A stretch of 32,893 bases of DNA from contig JALOOU010000058.1 in the NCBI GenBank assembly GCA_025454255.1, positions 1 to 32,893 on the forward strand, read 5' to 3'. Position 1 is the first letter of the stretch, and each line of letters begins with the position of its first letter. The stretch is from Desulfobacterales bacterium. GTDB taxonomy: Bacteria; Desulfobacterota; Desulfobacteria; Desulfobacterales; SpSt-501. The position numbers were made by a program, and so were the translations under genes. Below the pieces are notes generated by a model. It did not search any database, was not told the origin of the DNA, and saw nothing but the letters and a program-made list of their open reading frames with translations. Shown here piece by piece: positions 1 through 8,351 of this stretch.

Positions 1-1121
1 ATCTTCGCCCTGGTGGCCTCCTTCCTGTGGATCCTGGCCACGGCCTACAACATCGGCTACATGCGCTCCCTCAAGGAGCACGCCCAGACCCGCTATTACT
101 TCTGCTTTGCCGTGGCCATCTTCGGGGCGGTGGGCGTGGCGCTCTCGGCCAACGTCTTCACGCTCTATCTGTTCTACGAGGTCATCACGGTCTTCACCTA
201 CCCGCTGGTGGCGCACCACCAGGACGAGGAGGGCTACCACGGGGCGCGCAAGTACCTGGTCTATCTCATGGGCACCTCCAAGCTCTTCCTGCTGCCGGCC
301 ATGATCCTGACCTACGTGCTCTGCGGCACCCTCGACTTCCGCCTGGGGGACATCGCCCGGGGGATGTTCCCCGCCGACGCCCACCCGGTGCTGGTGCAGG
401 TCACCTACGCTCTCTACGTGGCCGGGTTGGCCAAGGCGGCCATCATGCCGCTGCACAACTGGCTGCCCTCGGCCATGGTGGCCCCCACCCCGGTTTCGGC
501 CCTGCTGCATGCCGTGGCGGTGGTGAAGGCCGGGGTCTTCTCGATCTGCCGCGTGCTGCTCTCGGGCTTCGGCGTGAATCTCATGGAGAGCCTCGGACTG
601 GGGGCGGCCACCACGGTCTTCGCCGCCACGACCATTCTCGCCGCCTCGGTGATCGCCCTGACCAAGGACGACCTGAAGGCGCGGCTGGCCTACTCCACGG
701 TCAGCCAACTCTCCTACGTGGTGCTGGGGGTGGCGATGCTGACCCCGATGGCGGTCACCGGCGGGGTGGCCCACATCGCGCACCACGCCTTCAGCAAGAT
801 CACCCTCTTTTTCACGGCCGGCGCCATCTACGTGGCGACCCACCAGAAGAAGATCAGCATGATGTCCGGCATGGGCCGGCGCATGCCCTGGACCTTCGGC
901 GCGTTTGCCGTGCCAGCACGCTGCTGAATGCGGCCTATTTCACGCCGGTCGTCTACAAGGCGTTTTTCGAGGAGCCGGCCCCGGGGGTGGATCTGAGCCG
1001 CTTTTCGGAGGCGCCCCTGTCGATGGTGGTGCCCCTCTGCTTCACCGCCGCGGCGAGCGTGTTTCTCGGGCTTTACCCCGAGACCTTCATCCAGTTCATC
1101 CGCGTGCTGAGCGGAAATTGA
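1..1121 (+). pseudogene. Complex I/Mrp-type antiporter subunit D-like protein, 5'-truncated and frame-broken
   Basis: Membrane-embedded proton or sodium channel subunit of the NuoL/M/N-MrpD family. The gene enters from upstream: the frame is open from base 1. About 303 residues are read in frame 1, with the TM5-type acidic motif LYLFYEVITVF, then the lysine-bearing motif GLAKAAIMPLHNWLPSAM and a second lysine in AVAVVKAGVFSICR. Near 905-925 the frame closes with a stop (after AVPARC), while a clear family C-terminus (STLLNAAYFTPVVYKAFFEE onward) continues in frame 3 to the TGA at 1119-1121. Relatives normally have about 30-40 residues between these parts, including a helix and a VSKW-type loop, so I infer an internal deletion of 3k+1 bases, not a single-base slip. 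It may be a real lesion or an assembly fault. It leads the run of membrane subunits that follows. Confidence 0.8.
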
Positions 1122-1135
1122 AAGGGCCCGACCCC

Positions 1136-1408
1136 ATGAGCCAAGAGGCGCACACGCCACCGGGGCCCTCACCGGAACCCTCGGGCACCGCCCGCCGCCT
1201 GCGGACGGCGATGTTCATCTGCCTGGGGCTGCTGCTCGTGTTCAACCTCTTCATCCGCCCGCACGACCCCCATTTCGGGCTGGACGGCGTCCCGGGGTTC
1301 TGGGCCCTGTTCGGCCTGGCGGGGGCGCTCCTGCTGGCCAGGGGCGCCAAGGGGGCCGCGCACACGTTTCTGGGCAAGAGCGAAGACTTCTACGATACGA
1401 AAGAGTGA
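1136..1408 (+). CDS. Small two-helix membrane protein in the antiporter cluster
   Basis: A 90-residue protein starting at ATG 1136, 14 bases after the preceding stop and ending 3 bases before the next start, so it is surely co-transcribed. The first 25 residues are hydrophilic and proline-rich. A hydrophobic helix (about residues 26-41, ICLGLLLVFNLFIRP) and a second (about 55-67, WALFGLAGALLLARG) follow, then a charged tail ending DFYDTKE. I do not recognise a named family. Position and size suggest a small accessory membrane subunit of the antiporter module. It is not NuoK/MrpC, because it has only two helices and no conserved membrane glutamate. The function is inferred from context only. 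Confidence 0.75.
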   Translation: MSQEAHTPPGPSPEPSGTARRLRTAMFICLGLLLVFNLFIRPHDPHFGLDGVPGFWALFGLAGALLLARGAKGAAHTFLGKSEDFYDTKE

Positions 1409-1411
1409 GGC

Positions 1412-3175
1412 GTGGACACCTTTTTTCACCCATCGCTGATCTTCGGGGCCTGCGCCGCGCTCGTGTGGCTCCTGCCCGGCCGGACGGGGCGCTTTCTGCC
1501 GCCGGCGGCGGCCGCGTTGGCCATCGCCAGCGTCCTCGCCATGAACGAGGGCCTCTACGCGCAGACGGGCTACCTGGGGCTGACGCTGCGCCTGGGGCGG
1601 GTGGACGCGCTCTCCCACCTCTTCGCCCACGTGTTCGCCATCCAGGCCCTGGTCGGATTCATCTTCGCCCTGCACGTCGAGGACCGCTGGCAGCACGTGG
1701 CCGCGTGCCTCTACATCGCCGGGGCCTTCGGTTGCACCTTCGCCGGCGACTACGTGGCGCTCTTCATCTTCTGGGAGCTGATGAGCGTCTCCTCCACCTT
1801 CCTGGTCTGGCTGCGGCGGATGCCGGCCTCGACCCGGGCCGGCATGCGCTACTTTCTTTTTCACGTCATGGGCGGGGTGTTCGTCCTCGCGGGGATGCTG
1901 CTGCGCTACCAGGCGCTCGGCACCTTCGCCTTCGAGGCGGTGGACCCCGCCGCCGCCCGCTACTACGACTTCCTGATCCTGGCCGGCTTCTGCGTCAACG
2001 CAGCCGTCATCCCCCTGCACGCCTGGCTGCCCGACGCCTATCCCGAGGCCACGGTGACCGGGGCGGTCTTCATGAGCGCTTTCACCACCAAGACGGCGGT
2101 CTATGTGCTGGCGCGCGGGTATGCAGGCTTCGAGGTCCTGGCGGTGATGGGGACCCTGATGACGATCTACGGGGTGGTCTACGCCACGATCGAGAACAAC
2201 GCCCGGCGCATCCTGGCCTATCACATCGTCTCCCAGGTGGGCTACATGGTGGCCGGGGTCGGGATCGGCACGGCCATGACCCTCAACGGGGCCTGCGCCC
2301 ACGCCTACGCGCACATCCTCTACAAGGGGCTGCTGTTCATGGGGGCCGGGACCCTGCTCTACGCCGCCGGCACGGCCAAGCTGAGCGAGCTGGGCGGCCT
2401 CTTCCGGCGCCTGCCCTGGGCCTTTGGCTGGTACATGGTGGCCGCGGTGAGCATCTCGGGTTTTCCGCTCTTCTCGGGGTTCGTCAGCAAGACCATGACC
2501 ATCACCGGCGCGGCCGAAGCCCACCACCCCTGGCTCGCCCTGGGGATGGAGTTCGCCGCGGTGGGCACCTTCCTCTCGGTCGGGATCAAGCTGCCCTATT
2601 TCGCCTGGTTCGCGAAACCCGACCCGGGCATGAGGCTCCGGCCGGTCCCGCGCAACATGTACGCCGCCATGGGATTGGCGGGGGTGCTGTGCTTCCTGAT
2701 CGGTGTGCAGCCCGGGCTGCTCTACCGGCTCCTGCCGTATCCGGCGGGCTACGTGCCCTACACGGCCTGGCATGTGCTGCAGACCCTGCTCTTGCTCGGA
2801 TTCACCGGGCTGGGGTTCTACCTGCTGCGCGCCAAGCTCGCGCCCGAGGCCAAGATCAACCTGGACTGGGACTATGTCTATCGGCTGGCCGGCCGGCTCG
2901 TGCTCTGCCTGGCCCGGCGGCTGTTGGAGCGGGCCGATGCCGGGTGGAGCGAATTCTACCATCGGGCCGGGCTGAAGGGCCTGCTGCGGGTGGCGCGCGG
3001 CAGCGTCTGGTTCGACACCTCCGCCATCGACGGGGCGGTGGACGGCACGGCCGCCGCCATGCGCCGAATCGGCCGGGCCGCGGCCCTGGCCCAGACCGGC
3101 CAGCTGCAGAATTACCTGGCGACGGCGGTCCTGGTGGGGCTGATCGTCTTCGCCGTCGTCTGGTTCTGGGGGTGA
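1412..3175 (+). CDS. Na+/H+ antiporter subunit D-family (NuoL/MrpD-like) membrane protein
   Basis: A 587-residue polytopic protein with a GTG start 3 bases after the upstream stop. It belongs to the proton-conducting transporter family. The TM5 glutamate is present (E122 in FIFWELMSVSS). The channel segment reads NAAVIPLHAWLPDAYPEATV, followed by a lysine at K227 (SAFTTKTAVYVL), and the later helix reads AHILYKGLLFMGAGTLLY. The YPEATVTG variant is typical of the MrpD-like family annotated as monovalent cation/H+ antiporter subunit D, not of NuoL itself. The position where NuoL/M/N carry the first channel lysine is N196 here. The last 110 or so residues form a hydrophilic and helical extension ending in one hydrophobic segment (about 566-585), longer than a minimal MrpD. 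The start of the next gene follows one base after its stop. Confidence 0.9.
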   Translation: MDTFFHPSLIFGACAALVWLLPGRTGRFLPPAAAALAIASVLAMNEGLYAQTGYLGLTLRLGRVDALSHLFAHVFAIQALVGFIFALHVEDRWQHVAACLYIAGAFGCTFAGDYVALFIFWELMSVSSTFLVWLRRMPASTRAGMRYFLFHVMGGVFVLAGMLLRYQALGTFAFEAVDPAAARYYDFLILAGFCVNAAVIPLHAWLPDAYPEATVTGAVFMSAFTTKTAVYVLARGYAGFEVLAVMGTLMTIYGVVYATIENNARRILAYHIVSQVGYMVAGVGIGTAMTLNGACAHAYAHILYKGLLFMGAGTLLYAAGTAKLSELGGLFRRLPWAFGWYMVAAVSISGFPLFSGFVSKTMTITGAAEAHHPWLALGMEFAAVGTFLSVGIKLPYFAWFAKPDPGMRLRPVPRNMYAAMGLAGVLCFLIGVQPGLLYRLLPYPAGYVPYTAWHVLQTLLLLGFTGLGFYLLRAKLAPEAKINLDWDYVYRLAGRLVLCLARRLLERADAGWSEFYHRAGLKGLLRVARGSVWFDTSAIDGAVDGTAAAMRRIGRAAALAQTGQLQNYLATAVLVGLIVFAVVWFWG

Positions 3176-3176
3176 C

Positions 3177-4730
3177 GTGAATCCAAGCGCCTGGCCGATA
3201 TTGACGATCCTGGTCTTTTTCCCCGTGGCGGCCTGCCTCGCCCTGCCGTTCATCCGCGGCGCGAAGGCGGTGCGAGCCTTTTGCCTGGCGGCGGGGCTGG
3301 CCGAGCTGCTCCTCGCCCTGCCGCTGCTCCGCTTCGACCTCACGCTGCCCGGCTACCAGTTCGTCGAGAAGATCGGATGGGTTGAGTCTTGGGGCCTTTA
3401 CTATCATCTGGGCATGGACGGGATCAGCCTGCTCATGGTGCTCCTGACCGTGCTGCTGCTGCCGCTGTGCGTGCTGTGCTCGTGGTCCTACATCACCCGC
3501 CGGGTCAAGGAGTTCCACTTCAGCCTGATGCTGATGAGCTCGGCCTGCATCGGGGTGTTCGTGGCGTTGGACTTCGTGCTGTTCTATGTCTTCTGGGAGG
3601 CGATGCTGGTGCCCATGTTCCTGCTGATCGCAGTATGGGGCGGGCCGGCGCGGCGCTACGCATCGCTGAAGTTTTTCCTTTACACGCTGGCCGGCAGCAC
3701 GCTGCTCTTGGTCGCGATGGTGGCCTTTTACATCGAGGGGGGCACCTTCTCCATCCCCGAGCTCTCGGCCCGCAGCTACTCCTTCGATTTTCAGTTCTGG
3801 GCCTTTCTGGCCATGGCCTTCGCCTTTGCCATCAAGGTGCCGATGTTCCCCTTCCACACCTGGCTGCCGGCGGCCCACGTGGAGGCCCCCACGGCGGGCA
3901 GCGTGCTGCTGGCAGCGGTGCTCCTGAAAATGGGGACCTACGGGTTCCTGCGCTTCTGCCTGCCGATGACCCCCGCGGCCAGCCTCTATTTCGCGCCGCT
4001 GATGATCGCCGTCTCGCTCGCCTCCATCCTCTATGGGGGCTTTGTGGCGCTAGGCCAGCGCGACATGAAGAAACTGATCGCCTATTCGTCGGTGGCCCAC
4101 ATGGGCTTTGTGACCCTGGGCATCTTCCTGTTCAACGCGCGCGGCCTGGAAGGCGCCCTCATGGTCATGCTCAACCACGGCATCACCACCGGCGCCCTGT
4201 TCATGATGGTGGGCTGCATCTACGAGCGCAGCCACAGCCGCGAGATTTCCGACAACCTGGGGCTGGGAAAATACCTGCCGGCCTACATGGGATTTTTCGG
4301 GCTTTTCGCCCTCTCCTCGCTGGGGTTTCCCGGCACCAACAGCTTCGTGGGCGAGGCCCTGGTGCTGATCGGGGTGTTCGCGGCAAACCCCTGGTTGGGG
4401 GCGGCGGCCGTTCCGGGAGTCATGCTGGCCGCGGCCTACATGCTGCGCCTGGGCCAGAAGCTGGCCTGGGGGGAGCCGACGCACGCCGCGGCCTGGAGGG
4501 ATCTCAATGCCCGCGAGTGGCTGTACCTGGCGCCCCTGGCGGTCCTGGTGATCTACATCGGCCTGGCGCCGGGGTTGACCCTGCAGTCCATCGACCCGAC
4601 CCTGACCCGGGTGCTGACCGAGGTCCGCTCGCGCGCCGGCGCAGCCGAGGCCGCCTGGCCGCAGGCGGCCTGGCTGTCGCGGACGACTCCGCCGGCTGCG
4701 GCCGGAGCGCATCAAGGAGAAGGCCTGTGA
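3177..4730 (+). CDS. NuoM-like proton-translocating subunit
   Basis: A 517-residue polytopic membrane protein with a GTG start one base after the previous stop. It resembles complex I subunit M (ND4). The essential residues are all visible: E141 in FYVFWEAMLVPMF (equivalent to E144 of E. coli NuoM), K220 in FAIKVPMFPFHTWLP, and K251 in LLAAVLLKMGTYGFLRF. The GxDGISLLMVLLT segment at 79-91 is also typical. Length is normal for NuoM (about 500). The C-terminal 40 residues are alanine-rich and soluble. It is translationally coupled to the following gene through a GTGA overlap at 4727-4730. With every channel residue retained, it should be a functional ion channel. The redox module it couples to is not certain. 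Confidence 0.93.
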   Translation: MNPSAWPILTILVFFPVAACLALPFIRGAKAVRAFCLAAGLAELLLALPLLRFDLTLPGYQFVEKIGWVESWGLYYHLGMDGISLLMVLLTVLLLPLCVLCSWSYITRRVKEFHFSLMLMSSACIGVFVALDFVLFYVFWEAMLVPMFLLIAVWGGPARRYASLKFFLYTLAGSTLLLVAMVAFYIEGGTFSIPELSARSYSFDFQFWAFLAMAFAFAIKVPMFPFHTWLPAAHVEAPTAGSVLLAAVLLKMGTYGFLRFCLPMTPAASLYFAPLMIAVSLASILYGGFVALGQRDMKKLIAYSSVAHMGFVTLGIFLFNARGLEGALMVMLNHGITTGALFMMVGCIYERSHSREISDNLGLGKYLPAYMGFFGLFALSSLGFPGTNSFVGEALVLIGVFAANPWLGAAAVPGVMLAAAYMLRLGQKLAWGEPTHAAAWRDLNAREWLYLAPLAVLVIYIGLAPGLTLQSIDPTLTRVLTEVRSRAGAAEAAWPQAAWLSRTTPPAAAGAHQGEGL

Positions 4731-6160
4731 ACTCCTCCTTCGCCCTCATTCTGCCGGAGTTCATCCAGGTGCTCGTCATTTTGGGGCTGTTCCTGCAAAG
4801 CCTGGCATCGCCCCGGCCGGATGGGGGCACACGCCTGGGTGCGCGCACGGGATGGGTGCCCCTGGCGGGAATCGCCGTGCTGGCCGCGGCCGCCCTCAGC
4901 CTCGGGGCCGGCGGCCTGATGTTCCGGGAGGCGTATCGGATCGACGCGCTGTCCCAGTTTTTCAAGCTGGCCGTGGCGCTGGGCTTCGTCATCGCCGCCC
5001 ACAACGCCGGGGCCCAGCCGAGCCTGGAGCCGGACCGGCGGCCGGACTACTTCCTTCTGCTCGCCCTGAGCGCGCTCGGTCTCATGCTGCTCGCAAGCGC
5101 GGTGGAGCTGATCACGATCTACCTGGCGCTCGAGATTTCATCCTACAGCCTCTACGCCCTGATCCCGCTGCGCGGCCGGGACCCTCGCGCCGCCGAGGCC
5201 GGCATCAAGTACATCCTGTTCGGGGCGGCGGCTACGGCCTTGGCGCTGTTCGGCCTGGCCTATATCCTGGCCGCCCAGCACTCGAGCTACCTGGCGGTGC
5301 TGACCGCCAAGCCCTGGGACTGGGCCGAGGCGCCGCTCGGCATCGTTGGACTCACCCTTTTCATGGCGGGGTTTTTCTACAAGCTGGCGCTCTTCCCCTT
5401 TCACTTCTGGGCGCCCGACGTCTACGAGGGCACCAGCAACGAAACGGCGGCCTACGCCGCCACCCTGCCCAAGCTGGGGGCGGTGGTGGTGCTGATCCGC
5501 CTCTCGGCCATGTTCGCGCCGGGCATGCCGGCGACCACCCTCTTGGCCGTGCTGGCGGCGGCCTCCATGACCTTCGGCAACCTGGCCGCACTGACGCAGC
5601 AGGACGTCAAGCGCATGCTGGGCTACTCCAGCGTGGCGCACGCCGGCTACGTCCTGGTGGGGCTGACGGCGGCCTCGGCCGGGGGGCTTGCGGCCGCCGG
5701 GTTCTACAGCCTGGTCTACGTGCTCATGAACCTGACCTGTTTCTGGGTGATCTGCCGGCTCTCCCACGACGGCCGCAACCTGCAGCTGAACGATCTCGAC
5801 GGGCTTCACGGCCGGGAGCCGATGCTGGCGTTCGTGCTGGCGGTGGCCGCCTTGGCCCTGGTGGGGCTGCCGCCGACCGCTGGGTTCATGGGCAAGCTCT
5901 TTCTGCTGAGCGCGGCCTGGAACCGGGGCTACAACTGGCTGATCATCGTGGCCGCTTTGAACACGGCGATTTCGATCTACTACTACTTGAACCTGATCCG
6001 GCATGCCTACACGACCGACGCCGTCTCGGACGTCGCGGCGCCCCGGTCCGGCGGCGCCCTGTGGGGGGGTGTTTTGGCGGCGGCGCTTCTGTTTTTGGGC
6101 ATTCTGCCGGCGCCGGTGTTCAAGTGGGCCGAGGCCGCCGGGCGGCAGCTCATGCCCTGA
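4727..6160 (+). CDS. NuoN-like proton-translocating subunit
   Basis: A 477-residue polytopic protein resembling complex I subunit N (ND2). The GTG start at 4727 is chosen because it overlaps the upstream stop and has a strong AAGGAGA ribosome site at 4714-4720; the same frame stays open far upstream by chance. The TM5 glutamate is E136 (IYLALEISSYSLYAL). The channel lysines lie in FFYKLALFPFHFWAPDVYEG and ATLPKLGAVVVLIRL. The motif QQDVKRMLGYSSVAHAGYVL is a NuoN hallmark. It is the last of the membrane subunits before the molybdoenzyme, with a 78-base gap. Together with the 3177 gene it shows that at least part of a complex I-like membrane arm is encoded here. Genes for NuoA/H/J/K and the peripheral arm, if any, lie upstream of the window. 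Confidence 0.93.
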   Translation: MNSSFALILPEFIQVLVILGLFLQSLASPRPDGGTRLGARTGWVPLAGIAVLAAAALSLGAGGLMFREAYRIDALSQFFKLAVALGFVIAAHNAGAQPSLEPDRRPDYFLLLALSALGLMLLASAVELITIYLALEISSYSLYALIPLRGRDPRAAEAGIKYILFGAAATALALFGLAYILAAQHSSYLAVLTAKPWDWAEAPLGIVGLTLFMAGFFYKLALFPFHFWAPDVYEGTSNETAAYAATLPKLGAVVVLIRLSAMFAPGMPATTLLAVLAAASMTFGNLAALTQQDVKRMLGYSSVAHAGYVLVGLTAASAGGLAAAGFYSLVYVLMNLTCFWVICRLSHDGRNLQLNDLDGLHGREPMLAFVLAVAALALVGLPPTAGFMGKLFLLSAAWNRGYNWLIIVAALNTAISIYYYLNLIRHAYTTDAVSDVAAPRSGGALWGGVLAAALLFLGILPAPVFKWAEAAGRQLMP

Positions 6161-6238
6161 ACGTCCGCCGCACGGGCCTCGCGGCCATGGCGGACCGCGT
6201 ACACGGTCGGGGCCGGCCGCGCCGAATGGGAGGAATGG

Positions 6239-8326
6239 ATGTCCGTTAAAACGGTATACAGCGTCTGCGGGATGTGCGGGGTGCGCTGCCCGATCGAAGT
6301 GGCTGTGGAAAACGGCGTGTGCCGCTCCATCCAGGGCAACCGTCACAGCCCCGGCATCCGGGGCGCGATCTGCGTGCGCGGGGCGGCCGGGATCGCGGCG
6401 CTCCAGGATGACGAGCGGCCGCAGTTTCCCATGCGGCGGCTGGGCGCGCGCGGGGAGGGCCGCTGGCAGCGCATCTCCTGGGAGGAGGCCCTCGCGCATG
6501 CCGCCGAGAAGCTCGCGGAGGCCAAATCGCGCAACGGCGGCCGCAGCATCCTCTGGTCGGATGCCGGCGGTCCGTTCAGCGATATGAGGAAGGCCCTGGT
6601 GCGCGCTCTCGGGTCTCCGAACTTCTTCGGCCGGGAGGCCTTCGGCGAGGTGAACACCCACCATGCCGCCCTCTCCCTTTTCGGGTTCGGCGCCGACCGG
6701 CTGGTCTATGACCTTCGCCATGCGCGGCAGGTCGTTCTGCAGAACAGAAACCTGTTCGAATCCATCGACGTGCGGCAGGCCAACGAACTGCTGGACGGTC
6801 TGGCCGACGGCGGCCGGCTGACCGTGATCGACATCCGGGCCACGGTGTCGGCGGCCAAGGCCGACCGTTTTCTTCTCATCCGGCCCGGGACGGATCTCGC
6901 CCTCAACCTCGCCGTCATCCGCACCCTGCTGGCCGAGAAGCTCTATGACGCGGCGTTTGCCGGGAAGTGGATCGCCGACCTGGAGGCCCTGGAGCGCGCT
7001 GTCGCCGGGGACTCCCCGGAGTTCGCCGAGGCCGAGACCGGCATTGCGGCCGGCGAGATCGTCGAACTCGCCCGGGCCCTGGCCCAGGCCGCGCCGCGGG
7101 TGGTCTGGCACCCCGGCGGGATGACCGCCCGCTATCGCGATTCGTTTTTGGTGAGCCGCACGGCCTACATCATCAACGCGCTGCTGGGCGCCATCGGCGC
7201 TCGGGGCGGGCTGCCGCTGGCGGCCGGATCCGAAGACCTCAACCAGAAGGGGTTGAACCGCTTTGTCGATCTCTTCCCGGCCGCCGCGGAGAAGCGCGCC
7301 GACGCGGGCGGCGGACGGCCTGCAGTCTACGCCCAGGGTCCGGGCCTGATCCACCAGGCCTTCCAGGCCATCGAGAGCGCCGATCCCTACCCGGTGAAAA
7401 CCTGCGTCGTCTACGAGAACGACCCGCTCTCGGAGCTGCCCGACCCCGGCCGGATCAAGGAGATCTTCGGGCGGCTCGACTTTTTGGCAACCATCACATC
7501 GGCCTGGACCGAGACCGCCTGGCACTCCGATCTGCTCCTGCCGCTCTCCTCCTACCTGGAGCGCGAAAGCATCGCCGGCGAACTGCCCGGCCTCACGCCC
7601 AGCCTCAGCCTGCGTCGGCGCTGCGAGTCCCCGCGCTACGACACCCGGGCGGATTGGGAGATCATCTCCGGCCTGGCCGGGCGGCTGGGGGTCGCACCGC
7701 TTTCCTTCGGATCGGCGGAGGAGATCTGGGACCGCCAGTTGGCGGGCACCGGCGTGAGGCTTCGGGACTTCGAGGCCCGGGGGATCGTCCCGCTGACGGC
7801 CGAGCCCTGGTACGCGCCGCTGGGGGCTGAGTTCCGGTTCCCGACGGCTTCCGGCAGGATTGAAATGCAAAATGCCGAGTGGCGCGACCAGGGCCTCGAC
7901 TGCCTGAAGCAGGTTGTCGTGCGACCCGGCCTCTATGCCTGCACCTTCCGGCTGGCCGTCGGGGGGTGCAGCCTGCACGTCGAGGGTCATACCGTCAACA
8001 ATCCGATTCTTTTCAAACAGATGCCCGAAAATGTCCTCTGGATCCACCCGGCCGCCGCCGCCTCCGCGGGCATCGCCGACGGGGATGCCGTGTCGGTGTC
8101 CGGACCGGGAGGGACCGGTCGCATCCGGGCCCGGCTGACCGAGTCGATCCACCCCGAGGCTGTCTTCATGGTGCGCGGTTTCGGCCGAACCCTGCCGGTC
8201 GAGTCGCGCGCCCGGGGCCAAGGGCTGGCCGACACGGCCCTCATGGCCGGTGGGCTCGAGCGGACCGATCCGCTGGGCGGCGGGCTGGCGCTGCAGGAGC
8301 ACGTCTTGTCCGTGACCAAAGCATAA
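6239..8326 (+). CDS. Cytoplasmic molybdopterin oxidoreductase (DMSO-reductase superfamily)
   Basis: A 695-residue catalytic subunit with a bis-molybdopterin fold, ATG at 6239 after GGGAGG. The N-terminal [4Fe-4S] motif is C10-x2-C13-x3-C17-x27-C45, followed by VRG where many relatives have a lysine. The molybdopterin domain spans about 50-560, with TSAWTETAWHSDLLLP and YLERES near 422-445. The dinucleotide-binding domain covers about 570-690 (GGCSLHVEGHTVNNP, IADGDAVSVSGPGG). There is no twin-arginine or Sec signal, so it should stay in the cytoplasm, unlike PhsA/PsrA. Where relatives place the Mo-binding Cys, Sec or Ser (after GSPNFF, residues 125-145) there is no Cys; the segment reads REAFGEVNTHHAA. 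The substrate cannot be read from the sequence. It pairs with the ferredoxin subunit 25 bases downstream. PhsA/PsrA-like, formate-dehydrogenase-like or another branch are all possible. Confidence 0.88.
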   Translation: MSVKTVYSVCGMCGVRCPIEVAVENGVCRSIQGNRHSPGIRGAICVRGAAGIAALQDDERPQFPMRRLGARGEGRWQRISWEEALAHAAEKLAEAKSRNGGRSILWSDAGGPFSDMRKALVRALGSPNFFGREAFGEVNTHHAALSLFGFGADRLVYDLRHARQVVLQNRNLFESIDVRQANELLDGLADGGRLTVIDIRATVSAAKADRFLLIRPGTDLALNLAVIRTLLAEKLYDAAFAGKWIADLEALERAVAGDSPEFAEAETGIAAGEIVELARALAQAAPRVVWHPGGMTARYRDSFLVSRTAYIINALLGAIGARGGLPLAAGSEDLNQKGLNRFVDLFPAAAEKRADAGGGRPAVYAQGPGLIHQAFQAIESADPYPVKTCVVYENDPLSELPDPGRIKEIFGRLDFLATITSAWTETAWHSDLLLPLSSYLERESIAGELPGLTPSLSLRRRCESPRYDTRADWEIISGLAGRLGVAPLSFGSAEEIWDRQLAGTGVRLRDFEARGIVPLTAEPWYAPLGAEFRFPTASGRIEMQNAEWRDQGLDCLKQVVVRPGLYACTFRLAVGGCSLHVEGHTVNNPILFKQMPENVLWIHPAAAASAGIADGDAVSVSGPGGTGRIRARLTESIHPEAVFMVRGFGRTLPVESRARGQGLADTALMAGGLERTDPLGGGLALQEHVLSVTKA

Positions 8327-8351
8327 GGGGTCCGGACCTGAGGGAGTTGCC

